Counted from the first letter of the stretch, positions 24,841-34,668 are shown. The stretch: 64,000 nucleotides of DNA from Bifidobacterium lemurum (GCF_014898175.1 NZ_CP062948.1:248001-312000), one strand, 5' to 3'. Notes: generated by a model not told the origin, from the letters alone. Program-made: numbers and translations.

Positions 24841-26088
24841 TCACCCCACAAACCTCCCCAGCCGCTCCAGCCCTTCCTCCAGCGCCTCGCGCGAAGCGGC
24901 ATACGACAGACGCACATGCGTGTCGGCGGTGGCCGCGCCGAAATCACGGCCGGGGGTCAGCGCCACATGCGCGTCCGCCAACGCGCGCTCGCAGAAGGTC
25001 CACGCGTCCATTCCGGTCGAGGAGACGTTGAAGTAGGCGTAGAACGCGCCGTTCGGCTCCACCTCCACCGGCAGCCCGATGCGCTTGAGTCCCTCGACCA
25101 CGATGGCGCGGCGGGCGAGCAGTTCCCGACGCCGGCGCTCGCATTCGGCGAGGCTGTCGGGGGTGAAGCAGGCGAGCGCCGCGTGTTGGGTGGGCGTATG
25201 CGCGCACAGGTAGTAGTTGGTGGCCAGATCGTCGACCGCGGTGAGCACGGCGTCGTCGTCGGGCATGATGGCCCAGCCGAGCCGCCATCCGGTCATGCCG
25301 AAGAATTTGGAGAAGCTGTTGCACACGATGGCGTCCGGATCGCAGGCGAGCACGGAACGCACCTTGGTGCCGTCCGGCTCGCGGTCGGCCAGATCGAGGT
25401 AGGTCTCGTCCACAATGCGCCATGCGCCGCGGCCGGCGGCCAGCGCGCAGACGCGGGAGAGCATGTCGAAGCCGATGGTGGTGCCGGTCGGATTCGAAGG
25501 CGAGGTGATCATCACGGCTTTGGTGCGTTCGGTCCAATACCGTTCGACGAGTTCGTCCGTCAGATGGAAGCGGGTCGCGGCGCTGGTCGGCACGTCCACG
25601 ACGTTGCCTTCGAAGGAGCGCACGAGTTCGCGGTTGCATGGGTACGAGGGGTCGGCGACCATCACGTCGTCGCCGGGGTCGACGGTCAGCGCGGTGGCGA
25701 GCAGCAGCGCGGCCGAGCCTCCCGCGGTGATGACGATGCGTTTGGGGTCGATGTCGAGCGCGTGCCGTTCGTGGTAGAAGTCGGCGATGGCGCGCCTGAG
25801 TTCGGGCAGCCCCATGGCCGCGGTGTAGGGCAGGGCGCGTCCGTCGTATTGCTCGCGCATCGCGTCGCGTACGGCGGGCGGCGCGCCGAAGTCGGGCTCG
25901 CCGAGGCTGAGTTTGATCACGTCGACGCCGTCCGCGATCATGCGGTCGGCCTTTTCGCCGAACACCATCGCGCGGAAGGGGTTGGATTCCGCCGCGCGCC
26001 GCGACATCGCGGGCATCGGGGACGGGCCGCCGCCGGACGCCTTGGCGGAACCGGAGGGCTGAGACTGCTGCTGTGCTGCGCTTTCCAT
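24841..26088 (-). CDS. Pyridoxal-phosphate aminotransferase, class I/II
   Basis: 415 residues of fold type I. PLP features are visible: SPSNPTGT, DETYLDL (Asp and Tyr near the ring), the Schiff-base Lys in NSFSKFFGMTGWRLGW and a C-terminal substrate Arg in VRLSYAAS. The N-terminal KLSLGEPDFG and AMGLPELRRAIADFY are typical of aspartate/aromatic aminotransferases; the exact amino acid is undetermined. The start ATG at 26088 has no evident ribosome binding site, and about 25 residues of Gln/Ser/Gly-rich tail precede the core, so the true start could be later (RAAESNPFRAM region). Confidence 0.88.
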   Translation of the reverse strand: MESAAQQQSQPSGSAKASGGGPSPMPAMSRRAAESNPFRAMVFGEKADRMIADGVDVIKLSLGEPDFGAPPAVRDAMREQYDGRALPYTAAMGLPELRRAIADFYHERHALDIDPKRIVITAGGSAALLLATALTVDPGDDVMVADPSYPCNRELVRSFEGNVVDVPTSAATRFHLTDELVERYWTERTKAVMITSPSNPTGTTIGFDMLSRVCALAAGRGAWRIVDETYLDLADREPDGTKVRSVLACDPDAIVCNSFSKFFGMTGWRLGWAIMPDDDAVLTAVDDLATNYYLCAHTPTQHAALACFTPDSLAECERRRRELLARRAIVVEGLKRIGLPVEVEPNGAFYAYFNVSSTGMDAWTFCERALADAHVALTPGRDFGAATADTHVRLSYAASREALEEGLERLGRFVG

Positions 26089-26289
26089 AATGTCGTTGTA
26101 ACCGCGATTCGGGACATTGCATCCCCTCCCCGCCGAGATGCTTCGACTCCGCCCACGCCTGCGCCAGCGCGATGAAAAGAAACGGCACCTCCGTCCTGAC
26201 ATCCCAGGCGGGACGGCGCGCCTCCCGATGCACGGGCGGAACCGTATACTGAGGTACGACGAACCAACATCGACGTTCGAAGGAGAACC

Positions 26290-27345
26290 ATGAGCAGGCT
26301 GAACGGCACCCGCGCAGCATTCGACACCAATGACGAGAAGGTGAACGTGGCCATTCTGGGCGCGGGACGCATCGCGCACACCATGGCCGACACGTTGGTC
26401 AAAATGGCCGCAGACCCCCGCTATGCGGACCTGATCCACCCGTATGCGGTGGCGGCCCGCGACTTGGGCCGCGCGCGGGCTTTCGCCGACCAATGGGGAT
26501 TCGATCAGGCGTACGGCTCGTATGAGGATCTGGTCGCCGACCCGGCCGTGGATCTGGTGTATATCGCCACGCCGCACAGTCTGCACGCCGAACAGGCGAT
26601 CCTATGCATGAAGGCCGGCAAGAACGTGCTGGTGGAGAAGTCGTTCACCGCGAACGCCGACCAGGCCCGCGAAACGCTGGACGTGGCCCGCGAGACCGGC
26701 ATGCTGTGCGCGGAGGCGATCTGGACGCGGTACATGCCCAGCCGCCGGATCATCAATGAGATCCTCGGCTCGGGCGAGATCGGCGAGGTGAAGTCCGTAA
26801 GCGCCAATCTGTGCTATCCGGTGTCCGATAAGGCGCGTATGACCGATCCGAACACGGCCGGCGGAGCGCTGCTCGACGTGGGCGTGTATCCGTTGAATTT
26901 CATCGATATGGCGGTGGGCGCCGACCATGGCCGCGCGATCGACCATATGGACACCTCCATGGTGGCGCATGAGTCCGGTGTGGACGCGCAGAACTCCACC
27001 ACGCTGGTCTACGACGACGGCGTGATGGCCGTTTCCGCCAGCTCGATGGTCGTCGCCTCCGACCGCGGAGGCTACGTGTGGGGCACCGAGGGATATCTGG
27101 TGGTGCATAACATCAACAATCCGGAAGGCATCGACGTGTATGGCGCGGACCATCGGCTGGCACGCCATGTCGACGTGCCCGAGCAGCTCACCGGCTACGA
27201 ATACGAGGTGGCCGACGCGGCGAACGCGTTGATCGACGGCAAAACCGAATGCGAGGCCATGCCGCATAAGGACACGGTGCGCATCATGGAGCTGATGGAT
27301 TCGATTCGCATGCGCTGGGGTCTGAGGTTCCCGTTCGAGGACTGA
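26290..27345 (+). CDS. Gfo/Idh/MocA family NAD(P)-dependent oxidoreductase
   Basis: 351 residues. The N-terminal Rossmann fold is NVAILGAGRIAHTMADTL (about residues 18-35), followed by YIATPHSLHAEQAILCMKAGKNVLVEKSFT with the conserved EK. Then comes the C-terminal alpha/beta domain with GALLDVGVYPLNF. The family oxidises or reduces sugars, inositols or dihydrodiols. GAAGGAGA precedes the ATG and TATACT lies about 40 bp upstream. It ends only 3 bp from the convergent vsr stop. Confidence 0.88.
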   Translation: MSRLNGTRAAFDTNDEKVNVAILGAGRIAHTMADTLVKMAADPRYADLIHPYAVAARDLGRARAFADQWGFDQAYGSYEDLVADPAVDLVYIATPHSLHAEQAILCMKAGKNVLVEKSFTANADQARETLDVARETGMLCAEAIWTRYMPSRRIINEILGSGEIGEVKSVSANLCYPVSDKARMTDPNTAGGALLDVGVYPLNFIDMAVGADHGRAIDHMDTSMVAHESGVDAQNSTTLVYDDGVMAVSASSMVVASDRGGYVWGTEGYLVVHNINNPEGIDVYGADHRLARHVDVPEQLTGYEYEVADAANALIDGKTECEAMPHKDTVRIMELMDSIRMRWGLRFPFED

Positions 27346-27348
27346 GCG

Positions 27349-27951
27349 TCACCGAGACGTGTCGGGTGGCGTCGTCGTATTGGGCACGACGACGTCACCC
27401 GGCGAAGTCTCGCTTGGTATGGGCCCGGCCGATGCGTCCCCGACCGGTGTGACGCCGTTTGACTTGACGTCATCAGATACGGCCGTGCCGCTGTCGCCGG
27501 TGGCATCATCGGCCGGACCGCCGACGATCTGCTCATACAGACGCTCAAGCCGCTCCTCGCGGGCGGCTTTCGTCAATTCGCACTCCCAAACGGTGATGAC
27601 ATGCCATCCGTCCGCCTCGAGTTGGGCCCGTTGCATCCTGTCCCGTTCGCGGTTGCGCAGCAGTTTCGCGCTCCAGAACTCCACGTTGGATTTGGGATTG
27701 CGCACGCCTTTGGGGCAATCGTCGTGCATATGCCAGAAGCATCCGTTGACGAACACGATGGTGTGCCAGCGCGGCAGCACCACATCGGGATGCCCCGGAT
27801 ACCGTTTGTCGTTCTTACGGAACCGCAGGCCGCGGGAGAACAGGTAACGGCGCACCATCACCTCAATCGAGGTGTCCTTGCCCCGGATGCGCGACATCGT
27901 GTACGAACGCGTGCCCCGCTCGTATTTCTCCGTTTGCTGCCCTCGTGCCAC
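27349..27951 (-). CDS. vsr: Very short patch repair (Vsr-like) endonuclease
   Basis: 200 residues. Vsr core features are visible: YTMSRIRGKDTSIEVMVRR, the metal-binding Asp in PGHPDVV, FVNGCFWHMHDDC, NVEFWSAKLLRNRERDR and VITVWECEL. E. coli Vsr nicks 5' of a T:G mismatch made by deamination at Dcm sites. Here the position equivalent to E. coli His64 is Asn (VNGCFWH), a variant seen in other family members. About 60 residues of Pro/Asp/Thr-rich tail are extra. No C5-methyltransferase is in the window. A GTG at 27951, 6 nt after TAGGCT, is chosen as a leaderless start; GTG 27957 is the alternative. It may also be read from the helicase gene 83 bp upstream. Confidence 0.88.
   Translation of the reverse strand: MARGQQTEKYERGTRSYTMSRIRGKDTSIEVMVRRYLFSRGLRFRKNDKRYPGHPDVVLPRWHTIVFVNGCFWHMHDDCPKGVRNPKSNVEFWSAKLLRNRERDRMQRAQLEADGWHVITVWECELTKAAREERLERLYEQIVGGPADDATGDSGTAVSDDVKSNGVTPVGDASAGPIPSETSPGDVVVPNTTTPPDTSR
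27366..27399. terminator. Hairpin in the 3' end of vsr, possible terminator for the Gfo/Idh gene
   Basis: GTCGTCGT (27371-27378) and ACGACGAC (27386-27393), extended by GGTG/CACC with one mismatch each side, form a stem just past the convergent stop codons. There is no T-run. Confidence 0.35.
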
Positions 27952-28034
27952 CCTCACAGCCTATACCACGGTGAGGGCGGCACCTGCTCATGCGTGTGAG
28001 CAAATTCCTCCCTCGATTACGACGGCTCATCGCG

Positions 28035-31000
28035 TCAGCCCAGCAGGTCGAGCAGGTCGTCCTTGGTGAGGGAGGCGATGGAGGCGACGCCAGCCGCGTC
28101 CGAACCGAGCGAGGAGGCGTCGGTGAACTGGCGCGCGAGCTCGCTTTTCGTATGTTGCAGCTCCAGAATGCGCTCTTCGATGGTGTCTTCCGCCACCACT
28201 TGGTACACGCTCACATCTTGGGTCTGCCCGATGCGATGCGCGCGGTCGGTGGCCTGGTCCTGCGCGGCGGCGTTCCACCAAGGGTCGGCGTGCACCACCA
28301 CGCTGGCACCCACGAGATTCAATCCGGTGTTGCCGGCCTTCAGCGAGATCAGGAACGCCGGGGTGTCGTCCCCGTTGAAACGGTCGACCAGCTCCAAGCG
28401 GCGCTTCTTCGGCGTGGCGCCGGTGATGGAGTAATGCCTGATGCCATGCGCGTCGAAACGCGCGGCGATCATCTCCAGGAAGCTGGTGAACTGCGAGAAC
28501 ACCAACACCTTCTTGCCTTCGTCCATGCAGTTGGCCACCAGCTCCTCGATGGCGGCGAGTTTGGCCGACTGGTCTTTGGCGTCGTCGTACAGCAGGCGCG
28601 GATCGCAGCAGATCTGCCGCAGTTTGGTGAGCTCGGCGAGGATGCGGATTTTGGAGGTGTTGAAATCGGCGGAATCGCTGTGCTCCAACTGCATGCGCAG
28701 ACGCTGCTCGTGGGCGGCGTAGAGTTTGCGCTGTTCTCCGGCAAGCCGCACGGTGACCACGGATTCGAGTTTGTCGGGCAGGTCGGTGAGCACCTGGGAT
28801 TTGAGCCGGCGTTTGATGAACACGCCCACCAACGATTGCAGGCGGCGGGCCACGCGGGCGGATTCGGGATTGACTTCGGCCGCGGCGCGCCCTTCGGCGG
28901 TGCTGGCGTCGGCCGCGCGTCCATTGGCGATCGGCAGCTCGTAGCGCTCGTGGAAGCGCTTGTAGGAGCCGAGCAGCCCGGGCATCAGGAAATCGAAGAT
29001 GCTCCACAATTCGCTCAGCCTGTTCTCGATCGGCGTGCCGGTAAGCGCGAACCGATGGTCGGCCGCGACGGATTTCACCGCCTTGGCGACCTGTGTGGTG
29101 TGGTTTTTGATGTATTGCGCCTCGTCAAGCGCCATCACGTCGAATCGGCGGCCGGACTTCGTGTATTCCTCCACGTCGCGGCGCAGCAAATCGTACGAGG
29201 TGATCAGCACGACGCTCGACGCGCCCCGCGGCCGTTCTTCGAAGGCCCGTGCGATGGCGGCGCGGCGTTCGGCTTTGCTGCCGGCCACCGTGCGCGCGTC
29301 GATGCCGGGCGCGAATTTGACGAATTCGGCGGCCCAGTTGTAGACCAGCGAGGCCGGACAGACGATCAGCGACACCGATTCCGTCATCCCGGACGACACC
29401 GTCTCCGTCATCCCGAGCGAAGCCGAGGGATCCCGCCCGTCCTTCTCCTGCGAGCGCGCCGCCAGCAACGCGATCAGCTGCACGGATTTGCCCAAGCCCA
29501 TCTCATCGGCGAGGATGCCGCCGAATCCCTTGTCGCACAGGGTGCGCAGCCAACGGTAGCCTTCAGCCTGGTATGGCCGCAGCACGGCGGCCAACGTTTC
29601 CGGCACCTCATATCGACTGGGATCGATGACGCGCAGGTCGTCCACATACTCCTGGAAGGCGGCGTCCTTGACCGCGTCGGAGCCGTCGTCGGGCAGTTCG
29701 CCGTCCAATAGGAAGGCCTGATGCCCGGGCAGTTCGATCAGGCCGGAGTTGAGCTGCTTCTCATCAAGCCCCAGCTCGTCGGCGATGCGGTCCATGGCCT
29801 CCAGCCGCGCGCCCCGCAGGTTGACCAGCGTGCCGTCGGACAATTGGTGGTAGCGCTGGCGGCGACGGTAGGAGGCGAGCAGCGAGCCCACCTCATCCGG
29901 CGGCACCTCGTCGGCGATGGGCGAGATCTCCACGAGATTGCCCTTGATGGACAGGCCGACCTTGACGCTTGGCGGTTTGGGCGCGAGCAGTCGGTCGAAT
30001 GCCGGCGTGGTGTAGACGGCGCCCACGGACCGCAAGGTCGCAAGCCCCTCGTCGAACAGGCGGATAAGCTGCGTCGTGTCGTCGCGGTCGATATATGCGG
30101 TATGCGGTTCGCGCGCGCGTGACGGCACGGGCCGTCCGAACTCACGACGATGCCCCTTCCGCGCCCCGCCCCGCGCGCCGGCGACGGACGGCATGGCGAA
30201 GAACTCACAGGCCGCGTCCAACAGCAGCCGTTCCGCGTCATAGTCGCGCCCGACGTGCACGGATTCGCCGGAAGCCGCAGGCATCAACGATATGCGGGCA
30301 TCGCCGTAACGGGCTTTGACCTCGCACAGCACGCCATGCTCGTCACGGTCGAGATAGAACTCGCCCACGCACTCGACCGGACGTAGTTCGGCGAGCTCAT
30401 GCGGCATCTCCCCCTCGTCGACCAGGCCCGCTTCAATCAGCCGCGGCAGCAACGTGCGGGCGAACAGCGGCACGTCGTCGCCGGGAATCGGCTGGCCCTC
30501 GCCGTCGGGTTCGAAAAGCTCTCCGATCAGCGCGGACAGCGGACGCACGCGTTTGGGGCAGCGCATGAACCGGCATCCCGACGCGGGTTTGCGGCGGGTC
30601 TCCATAAGACGGCGGTCCTGCAACGTCAACGCGGCCGCATACCCCACCGGCTCTTCTGAGGCGAGCAGCAGCCAGTCGTCATCATCGCCGCGGACCACCG
30701 TCTCCACCGCGGGCGCGCTGATAAGCAGATAGCCGGCGTCGTCGCCATACACCCGCGAATCACGCCGACGCACCGTCAGCGCCAGCTGCGCCTGTGAACC
30801 ATCCACCCACACGCTGGACGGCTGATTGTGGAACCATGTGTCCAGAATCAGTCCGACTCCTCCGCCCTCGCACAGGCGCAGCAGCGCGGCGACCTCCGGC
30901 TCGCCGAGCGTCAGATGCCGGTCGATGGGGATATGCCCGTAATACCGGTCCTGCCGTTCAGCGGCCTGCCGCGCGGACATCGCCGTGGAAAGCCAGCGCA

Positions 31001-32105
31001 TAATCCCACGCGATTCGGCGTCGAACATATTCGACGTATGGGTGAAGGCGAGTTTCTTGCCGTATTGCGCGTAGGCGCCGTCGCGCAGGTCGCCCACCAG
31101 CCGGGGAATCGATTTGAGCACATACGACGAACCGTTGGACGGCGCGCCGATGAGGAATTCCACGCTCCACACGCCGTCGATGAAACTCAAAATCGGATGC
31201 AGGTGGACCTCTCCGGGCGCGACGGTGTCGGATTCGAACGTCAAGGCCCGCGGCGACGTGGAGGATCGGCCGTGATTCCCATAGGCCCGGCCGGCGTCAC
31301 GTCGGGCGGATGACGCGCGACCGCCCGACGCCGAGTCGAGACGCGCGAGCAAGGCCTCGCGTCGGGCCCGACGGGCGCGCGCCTCACGGTCGTCCTCACG
31401 TTCCATATACGCCAGCAGCGCTCTGGAGGGGCGGACCTGACCGGCTTCGTAGCCCTCGAACAGCCGCGGATCGTCGCTGAAGGCGAGCACCACGGCGGCC
31501 ATATGCTTGCAGATGCCGTAGCCACGATGGTAGGCGGGGCATGTGCAGCTGCCGCCGGACATCTCACCGTCGCGAAGATCGAATTGCACGTTGGTGTCAT
31601 AACAGTCGGAGGGGCTGGTCGTGCCGCGGACGACCGCGTCGAGCTCGCCGTAGCCGGTGTGCCGGTTCTCACGGTACGAGGGATCGACCAGCATGCTCCC
31701 GCTTCGACGCGCTATGCCGTGCGCGCGCTCCAACACCGCATGGGAGACGGAGCTCTCCATATCGGATTTCAACGCCGCAATCGGCACGGCGGCATGATCC
31801 GGGGGCTCCGTAAGATCCGCGAAACGTGTGCCCGACGAACCAAAGACGCGGGACGCGCGGGACGGGACGAAGGAGTTGGCGAAGGGATTGTCGGCATCAT
31901 CGACATCGTCGGAACCGCCGTATGGGTATGCGTCGCCCAGATCGTCGAAGCCGCCGAATTCGTCCAAATCGTCCAGCTCGCCTTCCGTATGGACGGCACG
32001 CCAGGAACGGCCTCGACTCCCCTTGCTGCGGTTTTCGCCTCTGTCGGAATCATCGGCGAAGGGATCCTCGGGCACATGCCCGAACACTCCTGTGATGCCG
32101 TCCAT
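28035..32105 (-). CDS. SWIM zinc-finger SNF2-family helicase/ATPase
   Basis: 1356 residues. The N-terminal region is acidic, followed by a SWIM zinc finger (CTCPAYHRGYGICKH), a ~500-residue middle region and a C-terminal SNF2 motor: motif I LADEMGLGKSVQ, II ALDEAQYIKN, III LTGTPIENRLSEL, V/VI ISLKAGNTGLNL and DRAHRIGQTQDV. Such enzymes are dsDNA translocases. Between motif I and Ia the protein carries an in-frame repeat-derived stretch DPSASLGMTE. The start at 32105 follows AAGGAG; an ATG 18 bases further upstream is unlikely. A WYL regulator is divergent and vsr follows. Whether this is DNA repair or defence is open. Confidence 0.92.
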   Translation of the reverse strand: MDGITGVFGHVPEDPFADDSDRGENRSKGSRGRSWRAVHTEGELDDLDEFGGFDDLGDAYPYGGSDDVDDADNPFANSFVPSRASRVFGSSGTRFADLTEPPDHAAVPIAALKSDMESSVSHAVLERAHGIARRSGSMLVDPSYRENRHTGYGELDAVVRGTTSPSDCYDTNVQFDLRDGEMSGGSCTCPAYHRGYGICKHMAAVVLAFSDDPRLFEGYEAGQVRPSRALLAYMEREDDREARARRARREALLARLDSASGGRASSARRDAGRAYGNHGRSSTSPRALTFESDTVAPGEVHLHPILSFIDGVWSVEFLIGAPSNGSSYVLKSIPRLVGDLRDGAYAQYGKKLAFTHTSNMFDAESRGIMRWLSTAMSARQAAERQDRYYGHIPIDRHLTLGEPEVAALLRLCEGGGVGLILDTWFHNQPSSVWVDGSQAQLALTVRRRDSRVYGDDAGYLLISAPAVETVVRGDDDDWLLLASEEPVGYAAALTLQDRRLMETRRKPASGCRFMRCPKRVRPLSALIGELFEPDGEGQPIPGDDVPLFARTLLPRLIEAGLVDEGEMPHELAELRPVECVGEFYLDRDEHGVLCEVKARYGDARISLMPAASGESVHVGRDYDAERLLLDAACEFFAMPSVAGARGGARKGHRREFGRPVPSRAREPHTAYIDRDDTTQLIRLFDEGLATLRSVGAVYTTPAFDRLLAPKPPSVKVGLSIKGNLVEISPIADEVPPDEVGSLLASYRRRQRYHQLSDGTLVNLRGARLEAMDRIADELGLDEKQLNSGLIELPGHQAFLLDGELPDDGSDAVKDAAFQEYVDDLRVIDPSRYEVPETLAAVLRPYQAEGYRWLRTLCDKGFGGILADEMGLGKSVQLIALLAARSQEKDGRDPSASLGMTETVSSGMTESVSLIVCPASLVYNWAAEFVKFAPGIDARTVAGSKAERRAAIARAFEERPRGASSVVLITSYDLLRRDVEEYTKSGRRFDVMALDEAQYIKNHTTQVAKAVKSVAADHRFALTGTPIENRLSELWSIFDFLMPGLLGSYKRFHERYELPIANGRAADASTAEGRAAAEVNPESARVARRLQSLVGVFIKRRLKSQVLTDLPDKLESVVTVRLAGEQRKLYAAHEQRLRMQLEHSDSADFNTSKIRILAELTKLRQICCDPRLLYDDAKDQSAKLAAIEELVANCMDEGKKVLVFSQFTSFLEMIAARFDAHGIRHYSITGATPKKRRLELVDRFNGDDTPAFLISLKAGNTGLNLVGASVVVHADPWWNAAAQDQATDRAHRIGQTQDVSVYQVVAEDTIEERILELQHTKSELARQFTDASSLGSDAAGVASIASLTKDDLLDLLG
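29382..29434. repeat. Copy 5 of the CGTCATCCCGAGCGAAG-type repeat, inside the SNF2 gene
   Basis: A full unit at 29406-29434 is preceded by a partial 23-bp unit (29382-29404, CGTCATCCC...). Read in frame on the minus strand it encodes DPSASLGMTE followed by TVSSGMTE, between helicase motifs I and Ia. Confidence 0.75.
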
Positions 32106-32212
32106 ATGGCTCCTTGCCCGCAAACGAATACCGGATTCCCCATCTTAGCCGCCGCCCACCGCAACCCATGCAACACGCGCACCAAGCGTTCCGCAAAGCC
32201 GAGGCGGGCGAG

Positions 32213-32218
32213 TAGCCT
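32213..32218 (+). promoter_or_regulatory. -10 hexamer TAGCCT, leaderless start of the WYL gene
   Basis: It ends 7 nt before the ATG at 32226, with no ribosome binding site. The 120-bp gap to the helicase start must hold the promoters of both divergent genes. Confidence 0.5.
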
Positions 32219-32225
32219 TGCATCT

Positions 32226-33380
32226 ATGACGCGTAAAACCTACGCCGGCAACACCTCCATCGATGTGGCCGAGGTGTTGTGGCGGCATACGTATTTCGGC
32301 CATGGGCTGAGCGTGCGGCAGATTCTCGACGAACTCGCCCGCATGCATCCGGGCACGGACGCCCTGCCCACGGAGAAAACCGTGCGCAACCAACTGGCCA
32401 ACCTGCGTGCCAACGGCTTTCTCGGACGCCGCGTCGACCGCGTGGGCGCGGAGGAACTGTCCGACATCGAATGCGCCGACCCGCAGCCGGGCTGGTATAT
32501 GGACGCGTTCCTCACCGCGCCGCAGATGCGTCTGCTGGCCGACAGTCTCACCTTGTCGAGAATCGACCCCGAAGCGTTGGGCGAACTGGTCGGCAAAATC
32601 CGCGATCTGGCGGGAGCTGCCGGCGACGGCATCGCGCATCTGGAACACGTCTCCAGCTACGCGCATATGAACGGCGAATTCCTCTACACCATCGACCAAC
32701 TCAACCAGGCGATCGAGGAGCGGTGCGCGGTCACCTTCGCATATCGCGACTACGCGCCGGATGGCTCCCTGGTGCCTCATGTGAGCCGTTCCGCCCCGGC
32801 GGGAGAAGGCGACGAACCGGCCGTCTACACGGCCGACCCGTACCAGATGGTGTACAAGAACGGACGATACTATCTGATCTGCCGGCTGCATGACAGGCCC
32901 GGCCTGCGCACCTTCGTGGTCGACCGCATCGCCGAGGTGGACCTGCACGGCGGGCGGATCGCCATGAGGAATCCCATGCCCGAGGGCTTCGACGCGGTGG
33001 ATTTCATGCGCCACCGCCCCTACCCCGTGACGGACGATCCCGTTACGATCCATATGGTCGTCCGCGGACAGTCGATGTTGAACAACGTGTTCGAATGGTT
33101 CGACGAGCCCACGGTCACCGAACGGCACAGCGACACATCCGACGAGTCGCCGGAGGGACGCGAATACGTCGTCGCCGTCGAAGCGCCGGAGAGGGCCGTG
33201 TTCTGGTGGGCGTTGCAATACTCGTGGAACGGCTCCGTGATCGTGGCCGGCCCCGACAGTCTCAAACAACGGCTGTACCAGGCGGGGACCACGTTGATCA
33301 AGGCGTACCGTCAGGGGTCCAACCCCCCGCAAGCCAGTGACCGCGGCGAATCCCGCCGCCAGGCCGACGATACGGCCTGA
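32226..33380 (+). CDS. WYL-domain transcriptional regulator
   Basis: 384 residues. A winged-helix region (about residues 8-70, [14 protein letters not shown] and [17 protein letters not shown]) precedes a WYL domain with the core [33 protein letters not shown] and [13 protein letters not shown]-terminal WCX-like extension follows. WYL proteins sense nucleic acid or nucleotide ligands and often sit divergently to the genes they control, including phage-defence and DNA-repair genes. Here the divergent gene is the SWIM-SNF2 helicase. The ATG at 32226 is probably leaderless. Confidence 0.88.
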   Translation: MTRKTYAGNTSIDVAEVLWRHTYFGHGLSVRQILDELARMHPGTDALPTEKTVRNQLANLRANGFLGRRVDRVGAEELSDIECADPQPGWYMDAFLTAPQMRLLADSLTLSRIDPEALGELVGKIRDLAGAAGDGIAHLEHVSSYAHMNGEFLYTIDQLNQAIEERCAVTFAYRDYAPDGSLVPHVSRSAPAGEGDEPAVYTADPYQMVYKNGRYYLICRLHDRPGLRTFVVDRIAEVDLHGGRIAMRNPMPEGFDAVDFMRHRPYPVTDDPVTIHMVVRGQSMLNNVFEWFDEPTVTERHSDTSDESPEGREYVVAVEAPERAVFWWALQYSWNGSVIVAGPDSLKQRLYQAGTTLIKAYRQGSNPPQASDRGESRRQADDTA

Positions 33381-33516
33381 GGAGAGGGCCATACGTCCGC
33401 GATCGCGGCACGGTACGCGCCGGCGGCCGACGCGACGTTTCCGCCATCGGCGCGGTTACGGCGCACCTGCCGCTAAGGTGGAGTTGAAAATTGCCCTGCA
33501 CACACAAGGAGCGAAT

Positions 33517-34506
33517 ATGAGCAATGAACGCATGGCATGGGGCTGGGGCCTGGCGAGCGTGGACGCTGCCGGCAACACCCTGGACGTCTGGTACCCGAAG
33601 CTGACGCTCGGCGAGGCGCCGGCCGAAGGCTCACGTCCGAACCATCAGTTCGATGCGATGGTCCACGTCGAAACCGATGTGCGCGGCGTGCGCCGCATCC
33701 CCGTGTTCACCATCAGCGCTCTGGACGAGCCGATTGTGGACGCCGCCGACGCCTACCTGCGCCTGCACCTGCTGAGCATGCGTCTGGTCAAGCCGAACAC
33801 GATGAACCTCGACGGCATCTTCGGCAAGCTCACCAACGTGGTGTGGACCAATTTCGGCCCGTTCGCCGTGCCGGACTTCACGCTGCGCAGACTCGACGTG
33901 ATGGCCGCCGCCACGCAGACAGCCTCCGGTCTGCCCCGAGCGGATGTGAGTGTGCTGGCGATCGACAAGATTCCGCGCATGGCCGATTATGTGGTGCCCA
34001 CCGGCGTGCGCATCGCCGACGCCGACCGCGTGCGCCTCGGCGCCTACCTGTCCGAAGGCACCACCGTGATGCACGCCGGCTTCGTGAATTTCAACGCCGG
34101 CACGCTGGGCGTCTCCATGGTGGAGGGGCGCATCTCCCAAGGCGTGGTCGTGGGCGACGGCTCCGACATCGGCGGAGGCGCCTCGATTATGGGCACGCTC
34201 TCCGGCGGCGGCAAGCTGCGCAACACGATCGGCGAGCATTCGCTGCTCGGCGCGAACGCCGGCATCGGCATCTCTCTGGGTGACAACTGCGTGGTGGAGG
34301 CCGGTCTGTATGTGACCGCCGGCACCAAGATCACCATCTACGACAAGGCCAAGGTCGAGGCCGGCGAGCCGCTTGAGGTCGTCAAGGGCTCGGATCTGAG
34401 CGGCAAGAACAACATCCTGTTCCTGCGCAACTCGCTGACCGGCGGTATCGAGGCCCGTCACCGCAAAACGGGCATCGAGCTCAACGAGCAGCTGCATAAG
34501 AACTAA
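33517..34506 (+). CDS. dapD: 2,3,4,5-tetrahydropyridine-2,6-dicarboxylate N-succinyltransferase
   Basis: 329 residues, the length of the actinobacterial DapD group. It transfers succinyl from succinyl-CoA to tetrahydrodipicolinate in the lysine/diaminopimelate pathway and so supports peptidoglycan. The hexapeptide left-handed beta-helix is visible from [18 protein letters not shown] through [18 protein letters not shown] and [19 protein letters not shown]. The ATG at 33517 follows AAGGAG, with TAAGGT as a -10 about 35 bp upstream. A 19-bp-stem terminator overlaps its 3' end. Confidence 0.93.
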   Translation: MSNERMAWGWGLASVDAAGNTLDVWYPKLTLGEAPAEGSRPNHQFDAMVHVETDVRGVRRIPVFTISALDEPIVDAADAYLRLHLLSMRLVKPNTMNLDGIFGKLTNVVWTNFGPFAVPDFTLRRLDVMAAATQTASGLPRADVSVLAIDKIPRMADYVVPTGVRIADADRVRLGAYLSEGTTVMHAGFVNFNAGTLGVSMVEGRISQGVVVGDGSDIGGGASIMGTLSGGGKLRNTIGEHSLLGANAGIGISLGDNCVVEAGLYVTAGTKITIYDKAKVEAGEPLEVVKGSDLSGKNNILFLRNSLTGGIEARHRKTGIELNEQLHKN

Positions 34507-34533
34507 GAACTTCAGTTCTTAGTTCTTATGCAG
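34492..34533 (+). terminator. dapD terminator, 19-bp stem overlapping the stop codon
   Basis: CTGCATAAGAACTAAGAAC (34492-34510) pairs exactly with 34515-34533 across a 4-base loop TTCA. The dapD TAA (34504-34506) is within the left arm. No T-run follows. Confidence 0.75.
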
Positions 34534-34543
34534 CCGTTATCGT

Positions 34544-34604
34544 AAATGGCTCGGGTCCTGGTCAATCATGCGTGACGCATGATTGACCAGGACCCGAGCC
34601 ATTT
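34544..34604. repeat. Near-perfect 61-bp palindrome with 30-bp arms
   Basis: 34544-34573 and 34575-34604 are exact reverse complements around a single G. The right arm ends in TTT and the left arm begins AAA. It is much longer than a normal terminator stem and lies in the dapD-gltA interval (34507-34862), which contains no gene. It could act as a two-way terminator, a double-stranded RNA substrate or a cruciform. Confidence 0.9.
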
Positions 34605-34640
34605 GACGTTGACGTTCCAACACCGTCTTGCGCGTCGTCC

Positions 34641-34668
34641 AGGATTCCTGCCAACGCAGAGGAATCCT
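34641..34668. repeat. Small inverted repeat AGGATTCCT/AGGAATCCT
   Basis: Nine-bp arms (34641-34649 and 34660-34668) with a 10-base loop, between the long palindrome and the 29-bp inverted repeat of the same intergenic region. Confidence 0.6.

Noticed and set aside
28035..33380. DISARM or a named helicase-nuclease defence system
   Set aside because: No drmA/drmB-type, methyltransferase or phospholipase D genes accompany the SNF2 protein; only a general module is proposed.
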